From positions 10,416,192 through 10,480,191 of the forward strand of contig OY848917.1 in the NCBI GenBank assembly GCA_963693285.1: 64,000 nt of DNA, written 5' to 3'. Below the pieces are notes generated by a model. The model did no database searches and was not told the origin of the DNA. It was given only the letters and a program-made list of their open reading frames with translations. Both the position numbers and the translations under genes were made by a program. The DNA comes from Xestospongia muta. Taxonomy: Eukaryota > Porifera > Demospongiae > Haplosclerida > Petrosiidae. Of the stretch, positions 9,841 through 21,019 are shown in pieces. How positions within the stretch are numbered: position 1 is the stretch's first letter; every line of letters begins with the position of its first letter.

Positions 9841-12751
9841 GCATAAACATGATTGAATATTAATAAACATAGTGAATATTAATGATCAAACTCAGTATAA
9901 TAATCGATCAGGAGGTCGAATGTCAACGAGTTTGTATTGGCGAAAGAGTGTTGACATGAGAGTCATTATCTCCATCATAAGTGTTGTGACTGATTTGTGG
10001 TCTAGACTCTAAGATCACTCTGATTTCTATGAACTTGGCCAGATGGAGTTAAAACTATATACGACCATGGAGTATGAGCCTATAATTCTTCCAGGTACCT
10101 GCAAACCTGAGTTGTTGACGCAAACACATGAGTCATCCGTATATGGAGCCAGTTTACGGACTCTGTGTCGTCTGTCATACAGTCATTTTTGTTCTCTTTT
10201 GTACTTGGTATCACAACTACCAAAATCTTTCAAATGAAACCAATCTGGTATAAAATTTTCCTTCACCTGGGGAACAGGGGTTCTGATTCTTCTACCCATT
10301 AATAGTTGTGAAGGGCTAAGGCCACACCAAGTTAGAGCCGTCGGTCGCTCTGTAATTCAATAAAGCCAAATATGGATCATCTTCAAAATAAATCTGCACC
10401 ACCAAAGGATAACTAGGAAGAGGTGTCTGGATCAGTGGTTGGACAGCAAGAGGAGTCATCTTTAGACACTTGGGACATGACTGAATATATTTCTCCATCT
10501 CTTTATTCACAAAAACATTTTGGTACAACAATACATGACCCAAACATCAGCAATCCATCAACTACAGAGAGTTTACTTCTCGCTCTCCAGTATGGAACTA
10601 GATTATCTTCAATTCTGGATTGACCTGGCCATTGTGATTGACAAAATTGAATGATCTTAACAAAAAGAGGATCAGACTGCTGAGCTTCACCAAATTCTTC
10701 TAAATGATCAGAATCAGCTGGTAAATTCACCACTACTCCCTGGACAAAAGATTCTGTTTCACTACCATCAGGGTCCGAAGTGAAATTCTTGAAAGGTGCA
10801 CGAGAGAGAGCATCGGCAGTATAAAGGAATTTACCAGGTACATGTGAGATGCTATAGTCAAACCGAGATAAACGAAGTCAAAATCGGAGGATGCGTGGAG
10901 GTAGACTATCCAACTGTATATGTGCTCTGATAATGTAATTGGAAAATTTCTCACACGCCCATACTAGTCCTTGAGCTTCCTTTTCCATTTGGGAATATTG
11001 AAGCATATGCAACTGCTTTCCACTGGTTATTACATTTTAGGACTGCCCCCAAGCCATAAGCAGATGCATCAGAACAGACCTTCAGGGCTAGGACTACTGG
11101 TTTTGTCACCTCCGCTTCACTTGCTGAAATGCACTGTCTTCTGGTTGATTCCATATCCAGGCATTCTTTGAACTAAGCAGTTCCTGGAGAGATCAGCAAG
11201 GTGAGGACTAAATTTCCCCAGCTAATTAACCATGCCTAAAAATCTTCTAAGTTCGGTACGTGTTTTTGGTGTCTCCATTTTCAACACACCCATGATTTTA
11301 TTAGGATCAGCAGAAATCCCACTTTTGTCAATTTTACGCCCTAAGAAATCCAAACTTTCTTTCTTCTGAATACAGTTGCTCTGGCCAATTGTGCAAGGGT
11401 TTTCTCTACTGTTGGCAGAGGATGAGTCTCTCTTTCAACACTATCATTTAGCGGCTACACAAATTCTAACGTCGCCTGACTTCTTGGGGACAATTACCAT
11501 ACTGGTGCACCAGTCTGTGGGTGTGTTCACTTTGGTGATGACTCCCAATTGGTTCATTCTACGTAACTCCTCCCGCACTTTCTTTCAAAGAGGTAAAGGC
11601 ACATTATGAGGAACAAACAAAGAGAATGGCCTGTAAAGAAAGATGAATATTGCTCAACTATTGGTCGTGTGACTGTGTACAATTATGTGTTAGAGTTAGG
11701 ATATGCAGATTATGAATTGCTGGCAATCCGAGAAGATTTTCTTGAAGACCTTCCACTACATACGCTATACTGGAGTGATACTGCCAGTTCTCCCAGGATG
11801 GACAGACGCTTCTTGTCAGGTCCATACAAGATCCTTTGTGTGGGCTTAAGTGTTCTATTCAGGCTATCACCTACAGCTTCTGTGACTACAGTAACCTACT
11901 ACACAGTTCCAAGTTTGTGTAGAGTTGGAGGTAACAGTGTTCAGATAAGAAATCTCTAGGTCATCCTTGATGAATTCATCATTATGTAATGTGGCTACCC
12001 TTGAAACTGCTTTGGAAAAACAGATAGAACTAAAATGTCCTTTCTTTTTGCAGTTGTGGTAAACAGCCAGGCTAGCTGGGCAGGATTGTTTTGGATGTGA
12101 GCCTTCCGCACACCTTTGACATCTGCTTGGAAGGCTTGGCCTAGATTTAGTACTGCCAGTGGATAGCTTCTTACTGGCCTTTGATGTGGACTTCCAGGAG
12201 GGGTATTAGGTCGTCACACCGAATCCACAATTTTCCCCTCGTCACACTTCAAAACTCTTTGCTGCTCTTGTACAGCCTCTCTCTGTCGTAGTTCCCATTT
12301 AGCTTTATCAAGGGTCAGGTTCGGGTCCACTTGCATCTGTTTAGAAAGAGCTTTGTCCCTGATACCAACAACTATTCTGTCTCTAATAAGCTCGTCTTTC
12401 AGTGCACACAATTCTGCTAAACTGTACAAGCTAATAATAAAGTGTTCAATAGATTCACCTTCACCTTGGCACCTGAGGTTAAATTGGGCACATTCAAAGA
12501 TAATGTTCTTTCGAACTTTAAAAAATTCGTCAAACTTTGTACTGCATCTTCACCCATACAGTATTAAAGCATGGTTATTTGCCATTCGTCTGATTCTGTG
12601 GAAAGTCCCGATGCCAATCGGTATTGGTCGAATCGCTTTTTCCACCACTGCCACTGGTCTGGGACCTTGAACAGAAATGGAGCTGGAGGCTCTAATCAAA
12701 TATTTAGCGCTGCCATTCAGTCACTCATTAGGGTAACACTCCTGACACCCT

Positions 12752-12820
12752 GTAACATTGAGTAACGACTAAATATTCTTACAAAACATTCCACATATAT
12801 ATAGTAATAAAGTACATGAA
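12752..12820 (-). repeat. 5' LTR remnant of the same gypsy element, with adjacent primer-binding region
   Basis: Direct repeat of 9775-9840, beginning TGTAACATTGAG. On the minus strand the LTR ends in TTACA and is followed at once by GGGTGTCAGGAGTG, the position expected for a tRNA primer-binding site. This fixes the element's orientation as minus. Confidence 0.7.
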
Positions 12821-12849
12821 GTACATTTCATGCAATTGTCACACACAAT

Positions 12850-13205
12850 CTACTGCAATTATTGCTAAAAGGCCAAATGTTTTGGGAATCAATACGGAAG
12901 GTGAAGCATCTATTTGAATAGGACAAATAATATCATTCATTGAGCATGAAGTTGTTGTATCATCTCTGAACACATCTACTACTAAAGTTCATATTCTGGG
13001 TCATGTACAATGGTATGGTGATCATTTGTGTAGGCATTATATACATTCATTTGTTATACTTTGTTCTACTGTATTCGATCATGAGTCATGTACAAGTTTT
13101 GTCCCAATTAGTAGAATTTTGTGTCGTTGTGCTATATCTTCTCACGAGCTTTGCTCACATATACTAATGAATAACTACTTTAAAAAGTGTTTTGTAATTC
13201 AACAA
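12850..13205 (+). mobile_element. C-terminal part of the CACTA-like transposase relic
   Basis: The plus-strand reading I-L-G-H-V-Q-W-Y-G-D-H, then V-I-L-C-S-T-V-F-D and F-V-P-I-S-R-I is the characteristic end of the same protein family as at 8.6-9.8 kb. The gypsy element sits between the two parts. A stretch of the transposase that should lie between them is absent, so deletion accompanied or followed the insertion. Confidence 0.65.
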
Positions 13206-13229
13206 TCATAATAATTGATAGATTTTTTT

Positions 13230-13440
13230 TCAAAACTATTATCTGTTTGTGTGATTACAACATTATGACCTAACAAAATAAGTATTTTACATCCCTATAT
13301 GCACAAGAGTTATAAGACTAATACAATCAATACTTATTACAAAGGAAGTTATACTCCTACTTATAACAAAGAATGTTATAAGACAATACTTATATCCATC
13401 TTATAACATATCAAAAAAGAAAATCCCTTATAACATGTAG
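13230..13440 (-). repeat. LTR block (part B) related to 23.93-24.12 kb
   Basis: Contains an ATTATGACCT-type motif, GCACAAGAGTTATAAG and several CTTATAAC/GTTATAAG motifs in the same order as the right LTR at about 23955-24115. In that LTR this block is joined to the block seen here at 13524-13610, but on the other side of it. Confidence 0.6.
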
Positions 13441-13520
13441 AAAACGTAAATGTAGTATAGTGCATATACTGGCGTATACTTAACTTTTTTATAGTATAGT
13501 GTATATACTGGCGTGTGATT

Positions 13521-13612
13521 ATTGTTGTGTGACCGAAATAATGCACGCAAATCTTAAATTTGACAACTGATTATTTAAAAATGTATGTACATTTATATCG
13601 ATGTATGATATG
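13521..13612 (-). repeat. LTR block (part A) related to 23.82-23.91 kb
   Basis: TTGTGTGACCGAAATAATGC followed by a stretch ending in TTTATATCGATGTATG matches 23819-23907 closely, with scattered differences. It directly follows the end of the pol gene (minus strand), as a 3' LTR should, but the companion block B lies on the unexpected side. Confidence 0.7.
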
Positions 13613-13619
13613 AAAATAA

Positions 13620-14560
13620 AATATATTGACTGAAACGTTCCAGTGGTCATGTTTCTCAATTGGAGTGATGTAGGGAACAGTAGGAGTAGGTGGAAAATCA
13701 AAATCATCATCAGGTATGTCTTTCCCAATCTCTGAAATTGGTTGTGTTGGAGTTTCAAGACTTCTAGGGCGTAATTGATCAGCATGTCAACAAAATTCTA
13801 TGCCATTTTCTGTTTAACATGGTATGATAGAGGGCCCAAGTATCCACGAAGGTGTTCCTGAATAGTTCTTAGCATAAATTTTATCTCCTGTAGAAAAGAT
13901 AAGAACTTTTTGGTGAGGTCGAGGGATTTTATACTGTTTCTTTTGACCTTGTCAGAGAGATCAGGATGCAGAAGGTCAAAGGTTGTATGTAATCTTCTGC
14001 CCATTATTAGTTCTGAGGGGGCAAGACCAGTTGTTTATTGAGGAGTTATGCAATACTGTAAGAGAAAATGAGAGATTCTCGTATTTAGAGGTCCATCTAA
14101 CTTCTTCATGGCAGCAATAAATGTCTGTACTGCACGTTCAGCTAATCCATTAGAACGTGGGTGATATGGGAACTGAGAGAATGAAGGATGGCATTTTTTT
14201 CCATAAGATTCGAAACCATTCCTTGTGAAGGTTGTTTAGTTAAACCACGAGTAGAAAAAAATTTACGTAGTATGTTGATAGTGCCTGTAGCAGAGGTGGA
14301 GTCAACTATTTGAACTTCTATCCACCGAGATAATGCATCTACTAAGATAAAATAATATATGCTTAAAAATGGTCTGGCAAGATCCACATGAACTCTAGTC
14401 CATGGGGTTGATGGACATTCCCATGGATGAACAATGCTATCAGGTGGAGATACACTGTTTATATGACAGGTGTTACAGTTCTTTACAATATCCTCAATCT
14501 CTCTATCTAGGTCTGGCCACCAAACATATGCTCTAGCGAGGTGTTTCATTCTTGCAATAC
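13620..14560 (-). mobile_element. Gypsy integrase (zinc finger, core, C-terminal domain), degraded
   Basis: Frame 14142-14549 begins with an H2C2-type zinc finger (C-N-T-C), then the core with V-D-L-A and D-A-L-S-R-W. After a frameshift the reading goes on with Y-H-P-R-S-N-G-L-A-E-R, which contains the catalytic Glu. The second Asp region (V-T-D-N-G in active enzymes) is damaged. Frame 13798-14004 has the GPY/F-like G-R-R-L end typical of this clade, and a tail frame continues to 13620. One TAA interrupts near 14037. This is the 3' part of the second gypsy element's pol. Confidence 0.8.
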
Positions 14561-15320
14561 CAGGGTGGGTATCATGGAGTTGAGAGAGGATAGTCTTTCT
14601 ACCTTAAGGAGGAATAATGATACAGATCCCTTGAGGGAATAGCCTTGTAAGACACATGTAACACTGAACATATGGTTTCAACTCAGGAGAAGTTTCAGGT
14701 ACTATATGACCTGTTTCAACAATCCTTCAAACACGAGATAGGGTAGGATCCTGATCAGTCCACTTTTTAATTTGATCGGCATGAATAATACATTCTGAAA
14801 GATGATTTAACATTACCTAGACATCCGCTGAGACTGGGGTAAAATCGGGTTTGTCAGGGAGTGGTTAGCTTGTTTAGAGCATCTTCATTTGCAAGGTGAG
14901 TCCCTGGCTAATGTCAAACAGTATAAGAGTAGGTTGACAGTATGATTGGCCATCTTTGAATACAGGAAGATGCTCACTTAGAAGGTATTTGAGTGGCTTG
15001 TGGTCGGAATAGAGAGTGAAGTGTCTTCCATATAAATTATCTAGCTGAGAGTACTTCTTTTAGGTTTAGAGAGAGAAACAAATGAGATTGGTTTCTCAGT
15101 GTTGTCACCATGTGATGACTTAGCACCACACCTAGTCTGTATGGAGAAGTGTCATATGATAAGACCAGGGATTTCTGGTCATCATAATGTACCAGTAAAG
15201 AGGACAAATGAAGTAAAGATTTTGCTTAATTAAAGGCTTCTTCCTGCAATTGAGACCAACTCCACTTGCTAGCTTTTTGTAGTGATTTATGTAAGGGTCC
15301 TAGAACTATAGTGAGATCTA
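14560..15320 (-). mobile_element. Gypsy RNase H region, degraded
   Basis: In changing minus-strand frames the sequence reads S-Y-D-T-S-P-Y-R-L-G-V-V-L-S-H (about 15165-15120) and F-T-L-Y-S-D-H-K-P-L-K-Y-L (about 15015-14980). These are the two hallmark stretches of a Ty3/gypsy RNase H. The stops between them show it is inactive. Confidence 0.7.
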
Positions 15321-15971
15321 GTAGGAACTTGTGATAAAAGTTGAGTGGTCCGAGGAAAGATCTGTGACACTAGAAGGGTGTGGTACCTCCTTGATAGCTC
15401 TGACCTTTGACTCAGATGGATGGAGACCGTTTCTGTCAATGACATGGCTGAGATACTCCACAGATGAGACGAAAAACTTGTATTTAGACTTCTTTAATGT
15501 TAGTCTGGCTCTTTTCAGACATTTGAAAACTTGATATAGGTTCTGAAGATGATCTTCTTTGTTAGTTCCTGCAACCAGAATGTCATCTAAATAAACACAT
15601 ACATGATTAATGTCAATTAATAAGGTTTCCATAATCCTTTGGAACAGTGATGGAGCTGACGAGATGCCAGAAGGCAGTGGTTCGTACTGGAACAGACCCC
15701 TCAGAGTATTAATAGTGGTAAGTTTCTTAAAGATGTCATCTAGAGGTACTTGAAGGTAGGCATAGCTTAGGTCCAGTTTGGAAAAGACCTTGCCTCCTGA
15801 AAGAGCTGCAAACAAATAATCTACCTGAGAAAATGAGTAGGTATCAGGGATGAGGACTGGATTGATCATGACTTTGTAGTTCCCACATAAATATATGGTA
15901 CCATCAGATTTCACCACTGGTATGATGGGGGGTGCCCATTCTGAGTACTTCACTGCATGTCCTGAAGACAT
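15318..15971 (-). CDS. Gypsy reverse transcriptase, stop-free 217-codon frame
   Basis: This is the best-preserved pol segment in the window. It starts in the fingers region (W-A-P-P-I-I-P-V-V-K), has K-L-D-L-S-Y-A-Y-L-Q with the first catalytic Asp, F-Q-R-I-M, and an intact Y-L-D-D box in V-Y-L-D-D-I-L-V-A-G, then V-E-Y-L-S-H-V-I in the thumb/connection region. It would copy element RNA into DNA. The flanking protease, RNase H and integrase are frameshifted, so the element as a whole is not active. It overlaps the protease-side frame (15904-16248) in another phase, marking a frameshift near 15.95 kb. Confidence 0.85.
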   Translation of the reverse strand: MSSGHAVKYSEWAPPIIPVVKSDGTIYLCGNYKVMINPVLIPDTYSFSQVDYLFAALSGGKVFSKLDLSYAYLQVPLDDIFKKLTTINTLRGLFQYEPLPSGISSAPSLFQRIMETLLIDINHVCVYLDDILVAGTNKEDHLQNLYQVFKCLKRARLTLKKSKYKFFVSSVEYLSHVIDRNGLHPSESKVRAIKEVPHPSSVTDLSSDHSTFITSSY

Positions 15972-16360
15972 TGAAGCTCTTTGGGACTTTTTCTTTTAAT
16001 AAGTGAGGGATTGAGCGTGACCTGAAAAAACATGGTTGTGCCTCTGGACTGACATGAATTTTGGCTGTAGCATCCTTTAGTTTGCTGATTTCTGAAGTAA
16101 ATATTTTGAAATGTTTATCTACAACTTGATCTAAAATGAGAAAAGGAGATGAGATTAGCTTGAGATCTGACCAGTTTATTTTAATGATTTCAAGCCAGTT
16201 CCATCCTAGGAGAGTTGGCCTATCACCCAGTACCACTAGCAGTGGCAATGACTCGTGCTATGTTGAGTAAGTGAATTGAAATGGTGGTAGAGCCCAAAGA
16301 GAAAAGTTTTTCTCCTGTGTAAGTAGTGAGTATCGCATTAGATATTTATTGTACAACTTC
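15960..16360 (-). mobile_element. Gypsy protease C-terminal half and linker to RT
   Basis: The minus-strand reading T-T-Y-T-G-E-K, a few beta-strand-like residues, then L-L-G-W-N-W-L is the second half of a gypsy retropepsin (the active-site D-T-G half is missing), followed by the linker to RT. The missing first half and the gag lie about 6.5 kb away at 22.89 kb, showing the element is interrupted here. Confidence 0.65.
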
Positions 16361-16489
16361 TACTGAAAATAATAATAACTATTTATAAAAACCATTTACA
16401 ATATCAATATTATGGAAATAATTATGAATAATATGAATAATATGAATAATTAGCATAGAGTCTGTATCATAAAAGTATACAGGTTGATT

Positions 16490-16885
16490 CATAAATGTAG
16501 GCATAATGTATTGGTACTGATTGGACAGAGTGATACGGATCATTGCCCGAACAAATGATCAAGGAATACGTATAGTTAATCTTAAGTGTAAACGGATCCG
16601 ATACGGAATTTGGTTCTTGGCTGTGTAAACAATGTTGACCTTCAAATGGAGATAGACACAGGAGCATCACTCTCTTATAAGTAAAAAACGTATTTCAGTA
16701 TTTCAAGTATATTAGGCAAGAATTACTACAGACATGTACTACTGATATAGGTGATATAATTGATGTTGTAGGTAGTGTGTACAAATGTGGCGTAAGTTCA
16801 AGTAGTGTACACTCAAATTCAGTTAATAAAGGTGTTCCACTTAATGTGGTTTGTGCCATTAGTTACCTTACAATACAAAAATAAG
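16490..16885 (+). mobile_element. Retropepsin fragment on the opposite strand
   Basis: The plus strand at about 16640-16670 reads Q-M-E-I-D-T-G-A-S-L-S, a complete retropepsin active-site motif, and about 100 bases later I-G-D-I-I-D-V-V-G-S. Frameshifts and a TAA at 16681 break it. Its orientation is opposite to the gypsy pol on its left, so it is either a separate insertion or an inverted piece. Confidence 0.55.
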
Positions 16886-16895
16886 TTGATGTCTT

Positions 16896-19800
16896 TTAAA
16901 AGAGCCAACAGAACTCCAAAAAAGACAATAGATTTACTTCTTCAGCACTCACTTTGACAAAATCACCTCTGTTTGCCATAATTATAGACTGGGCCATAAC
17001 AGCACAGTAGCTCATAACATTAGACTCCAAAGAAATGGAGTTGCAAAGGTGAATGTTACAATTTAAATCATGGATGTAAACTTTGAGGATAGGGAACTCT
17101 TTTAGAAAAGTCATTGAGGTTGGCACATTAACAAGCTTACATGCCACAGTTCCTTGTTTAGGGTTTATGATAGTAGATAGCAGTGGCATAGCTGGGCCCT
17201 ATTTGATGGAGGGGCCTTAATAATAATAATCATGTTAATTAACTATCTTTTAATATTTTCTAGTTATTAATAGAGGGTGTGTCCAATTTGTTTTATTAAC
17301 TATTAACAGTATTTAAACAGTGACAGCTGCCTACTCATATTTTACTACATGCGGTTTCCAAAAGTAACCCCTACTAATGTATTGAATAGCCACCCCAATA
17401 GTTATTGTATAAACATTAAACAATGAATATAATTATTATTTACAATAAATATAATTATAAAACAAAAATGATGGTAGGGCCTAGGCCCCCTCAGGCCCTA
17501 CCTCAGCTACGCCACTGGTAGATAGTAATAACATTATATGTATTAGTTTAAACTGTAAAGTTACCTTGCGTAGCTTGTCCTGGTGAATAAATTGGCTTAT
17601 GCTTATGGAGTTCTTTAGCAGGTATACAATTCAAGTACATTTGAACCTGTGGGCTATGGTAAAGCTCTTGTAGTCCTATACCACACCTGTTTAGAAAACA
17701 AATAACATTTAACTGATTTTACTCACGTGGTGCTATGAAGAGAATCATAATATCCTCCAGCACAAATAAAACGGAAGTATTCCAGCACTGCAAAGTTATA
17801 TGCTATATCTTTACTTGGTGAATGCCTGTTGCAATAAACATTTTGAGCTCTCATGAGCAAATTGAATGCTTCATATCTATATGTTATGTAAACTGAAAGA
17901 GGAATTCATGGATAGAAGTTATCTCTCTGTGTTATAGCAATCAACTGGTCCAAAGTTGTATAAAGTGTCAGTAAGGTGAAGAAATAGATGTGTCTTAAAT
18001 CTATTTGAATATTCAGGCATGTACTGAGCTGTAGCATTTACAAACTCATCACAGAAATATCTACATTCAACAATGTTTTCATTAGACAATGGGAGACAGT
18101 GTACAACGTGAAAAATCTACAATAGTTTAATTCAACATAAAGAAGATTAAACATAATTTCTATACCTTTGAGAGGAAATACCAACACTTTGTCTGAGATT
18201 CGGACAAGTATGGAGGAACGATAAACATTTGCATCTGCATCCAACTGGACTTATAATAGTAACAGACATTACCAGTAATGCATGTTGTAAATCCACAGTA
18301 AGGGAATGCTGACACTCTAGCCAAAACCTCTTTTCTTTGAGCAGCTGTTTGAGAGTCCATGAACTCACCAAGGAGGATAGTGTGTGAATGCTTTCTACTG
18401 GTTTTGATCTGTCAAAACAAGATAATTAAGTCAAATTCAATAAACCTTTTTTTCTTACTTGAAAAAATCTGTAGATATTTGAAACCAAGGATTAGGAGAC
18501 TCCTTCTTGCCATGCTTTGTCCTTTCTTCTCGCTTGCTTACTACAGTTTGAAGTCTCTTGATATCTTCTATTTGTGACAATGCAAGAGTTTTAGAGCGTG
18601 CTTCCCCAACTTAAGTAGGATCACTAGTCTAAATACATCATACAAGGAGGAATACAACTGAAGTTACTAACCATACATATCCAACAAAGTTTTTGTAGCT
18701 TTACTGCCTAAATGATTTACCAGCTCTGCTGCTCTGACATTATCACATGCAGCACATATGACTGGTGCAATAACAAGGATATCTGATTTGGAGAGTGCAT
18801 CATACATCAGAATAATACCCCTTTCAAGAGATATGAGATCATTAACAATCGGTTTACTCATTTCAATTGTGGACAATTGGTTAGAACAGGAAATAAAATG
18901 GATGTTTTCAAATTTTTGAGGCTCATACTTTGGAAGGCAGGCAAGTGTCACACACCAAAGGTCAAATGTATTCCACTTTTTTGACCTATTACTGCTGGTG
19001 TCATCTGAATAAATTAGAAGTGGAGCTAGCACAACAGGAAGACCACAATGAGGTGATGGCGTATATATTGCACATATTCCTATAAAAATATATTTTGTAT
19101 TCATAAATGCAATATTGTATCAGTATAATCAACATGACATTACTAAATGCATCATGTTAAACATGTACATTGTCTATATACCTGTCCAGTATGACATGTC
19201 AGTGAAGATGTTTCCTGATGTAATCTTAACAGATGTTGTGGGGGATGCGATAATCTAGTCACTTGGCTACTGTTTATTTCTTCATGCTCTCAAATGATAA
19301 GGCTATCGTCAGGATAGAGCATAGACACCTCTGGATGCCTTCTCCACATTTGCTCATATGTAAGAATAGTGTCTACTGCTAAGAAAACACTGCAATTCCT
19401 TTCCTAAAGCCACAAAATGTAAAATTCATCTTTATGTATTGCACTGTACCATTGTATAAAGCTTAACAACTTTTCCCATTGTGTTACCAAGACTATCATC
19501 ACTAAAAAGGATGAAATCGTTTACAAATATGTTTCCAGCTTTGGTCTCAAACATGGGAGACTGAAAGTCAGCATGCCATTGTTGAGCATGAAACATTTCA
19601 CTGAAAAATTAAACAATGAACTAAATGTCAAGCAACTTTTATAATTTTTATGAAATGTACATTGTTGGAATAACAGGAAAACGTACAATTTTTGTAGCTG
19701 TGACAGGTGTAGCAAAACAATTACGTAAAATGGTTAATGGTAGGTTTACATGAAACGAAACGCCAGATTCAGATCTGAACTCTATCACATGTAAGTAAAG

Positions 19801-20460
19801 TTTACATTATCACAAATTATTAAGTGTCCAGCTCACTTGCTTTGGAGCTACAAAACCTAGCAAAGCAAATCTCTTAATTGTGTCCACACTAAGCAGACAT
19901 GGGTCCATTTTTTTGCACATGAATAAGATAAACTTGAGATTTGTTTCTCCTTATGATAATTAATAACGGGAAAGAAAGAGGTGACAAATCTATAATGAGA
20001 TATGATAATGAACCTACTATTGGTCTTGGAGAATGGACTAACATAAACAAAAGGGCGTGCATTGCTGAAGAAAATGGTAAATAGTCTTGAGATAAAGAAG
20101 CTTCCTTGTCTATGCACTCTATTATATCTTGAAAATCTAAGTGACAAAAGGGAATAATAACTCATACATTTTGATTATAATAATGACTGCAATTATAAAT
20201 TTGATATACTTAGCAATAACGATCCATCAAAAGGTCCATCAAGAGAATCATCCGAGTCATCATTCTCTACACATTGAGTAACATCCTATAGGGTCTATAT
20301 AAGTTACACTATATTTAAAAATGATCTTACTATAGTGTCATAACTTTCTACAGTTTCTGGCTCAATGTCATTCAGTTGTGATTTGCCATAGTGGAACGTT
20401 GTCAAATAGCTGAATACTTTCATCAATGTCCATCATTTTGGACAAACGTCTGTGTTAGTG
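16896..20460 (-). pseudogene. Multi-exon transposon-type gene (about 13 exons), recently broken
   Basis: Minus-strand exons with matching phases can be placed at 19661-19781, 19450-19600, 19182-19403, 18672-19079, 18459-18628, 18166-18408, 17923-18116, 17727-17876, 17565-17686 and 16896-17152, with weaker ones at 20.0-20.45 kb and 19.83-19.95 kb. Motifs in order: H-A-Q-Q-W-H-A-D-F; V-F-L-A-V-D; I-Y-S-D-D-T-S-S-N-R-S-K-K-W-N; I-H-F-I-S-C-S-N; V-I-C-A-A-C-D-N; F-P-Y-C-G-F; Y-N-T-E-R-Y-E-A-F-N; N-R-H-S-P-S-K-D-I-A; C-G-I-G-L-Q-E-L-Y. I know this order from long transposon-derived proteins in sponges and basidiomycetes, but the family name is uncertain. Breaks: a TGA at 19290-19292, a frameshift near 18380 and a non-GT donor at 17922. 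Confidence 0.6.
17181..17517. mobile_element. hAT-type MITE with 8-bp target duplication
   Basis: 337-bp non-coding element. The left end is CAGTGGCATAGCTGGGCCC and the right end, read inward, is CAGTGGCGTAGCTGAGG, matching hAT terminal repeats. It is flanked on both sides by the same 8 bases, GTAGATAG (17173-17180 and 17518-17525). It lies in an intron of the transposon-type gene; the exons on either side (17565-17686 and 16896-17152) keep compatible phases. Confidence 0.9.
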
Positions 20461-20546
20461 GGATGCACTATTTAGATGGCAATCATATTTTGATTTAAAT
20501 GAAAAACTAAGCCACTTCACTTACCAGACAAGTCACAGCATTCCAA

Positions 20547-21002
20547 TAGTGTTGTAAAAGTATTGAATTTGTATTTAGTTACTGTTATTGTTATTGTACA
20601 AAATTTGTTTGAATTTTAGTTTTTGTTATTGATTGTTCACAAAATAAAATTACATTGGGACCTTTTTGATTTTGCTAAAGCTGATTCTTTTTCCTTTATA
20701 ATGTTCTTCTCCTTTTGAACAAAACAAATAAATTCTCATATAAACAGCCAAGTCAGGTGATGACTTGTGGTATTGTAAAAGTTCTTTGACCATTCAATAG
20801 GTCTATACATCTTGTTTACACATCAACGTGTTAATAACTTTTTCTTATTTTACTAGTATAGAGCTGCAATTTTTGTTTTAGTTATTGTTTGTTAATGATT
20901 TCTAACTAATTTTAGTTATAGTTTTGTTATTGTTAACAATAATGATTTCCCTTTTACAAAAATGGTTTTAGTTTTAGTTATTGTTAAACAATTACAACAC
21001 TA
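20547..21002. mobile_element. hAT-type MITE with perfect 8-bp target duplication
   Basis: 456-bp non-coding element rich in TTGTTATTG/AGTTATTG words. The ends are perfect 11-bp inverted repeats TAGTGTTGTAA (20547-20557 and 20992-21002). Flanks are identical 8-mers CATTCCAA (20539-20546 and 21003-21010). TAGTG ends plus an 8-bp duplication identify hAT. Confidence 0.92.
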
Positions 21003-21019
21003 CATTCCAAATGGAGGTA

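Larger units (their letters stand above)
9775..12830 (-). mobile_element. Ty3/gypsy element inserted in the CACTA relic, with internal deletions
   Basis: On the minus strand the order is gag (about 12700-12210), zinc knuckle, protease, RT, RNase H, integrase zinc finger and integrase end (about 10240). The gag frame at 12214-12429 is clean. At 12040-12150 one CCHC knuckle is intact and the next has its first Cys changed to Tyr. The protease (about 11960-11640) keeps an L-L-G-L-P-A-I tail but no clear D-T-G. The RT keeps its N-terminal part (about 11590-11390) and its C-terminal part (11380-11180), but the middle with the Y-x-D-D box is missing. Integrase keeps an H2C2-type C-P-K-C end and a late A-L-L-N-Y-R-A-T stretch; the DDE core between them is missing. 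It cannot move by itself. Confidence 0.85.

Noticed and set aside
11606..11959. 117-codon plus-strand frame
   Set aside because: It lies opposite the gypsy protease, whose minus-strand motifs (L-L-G-L-P-A-I) are recognisable; the plus-strand product matches nothing.
13026..13211. Independent small plus-strand gene
   Set aside because: It is the C-terminal end of the CACTA-like transposase begun at 9.0 kb.
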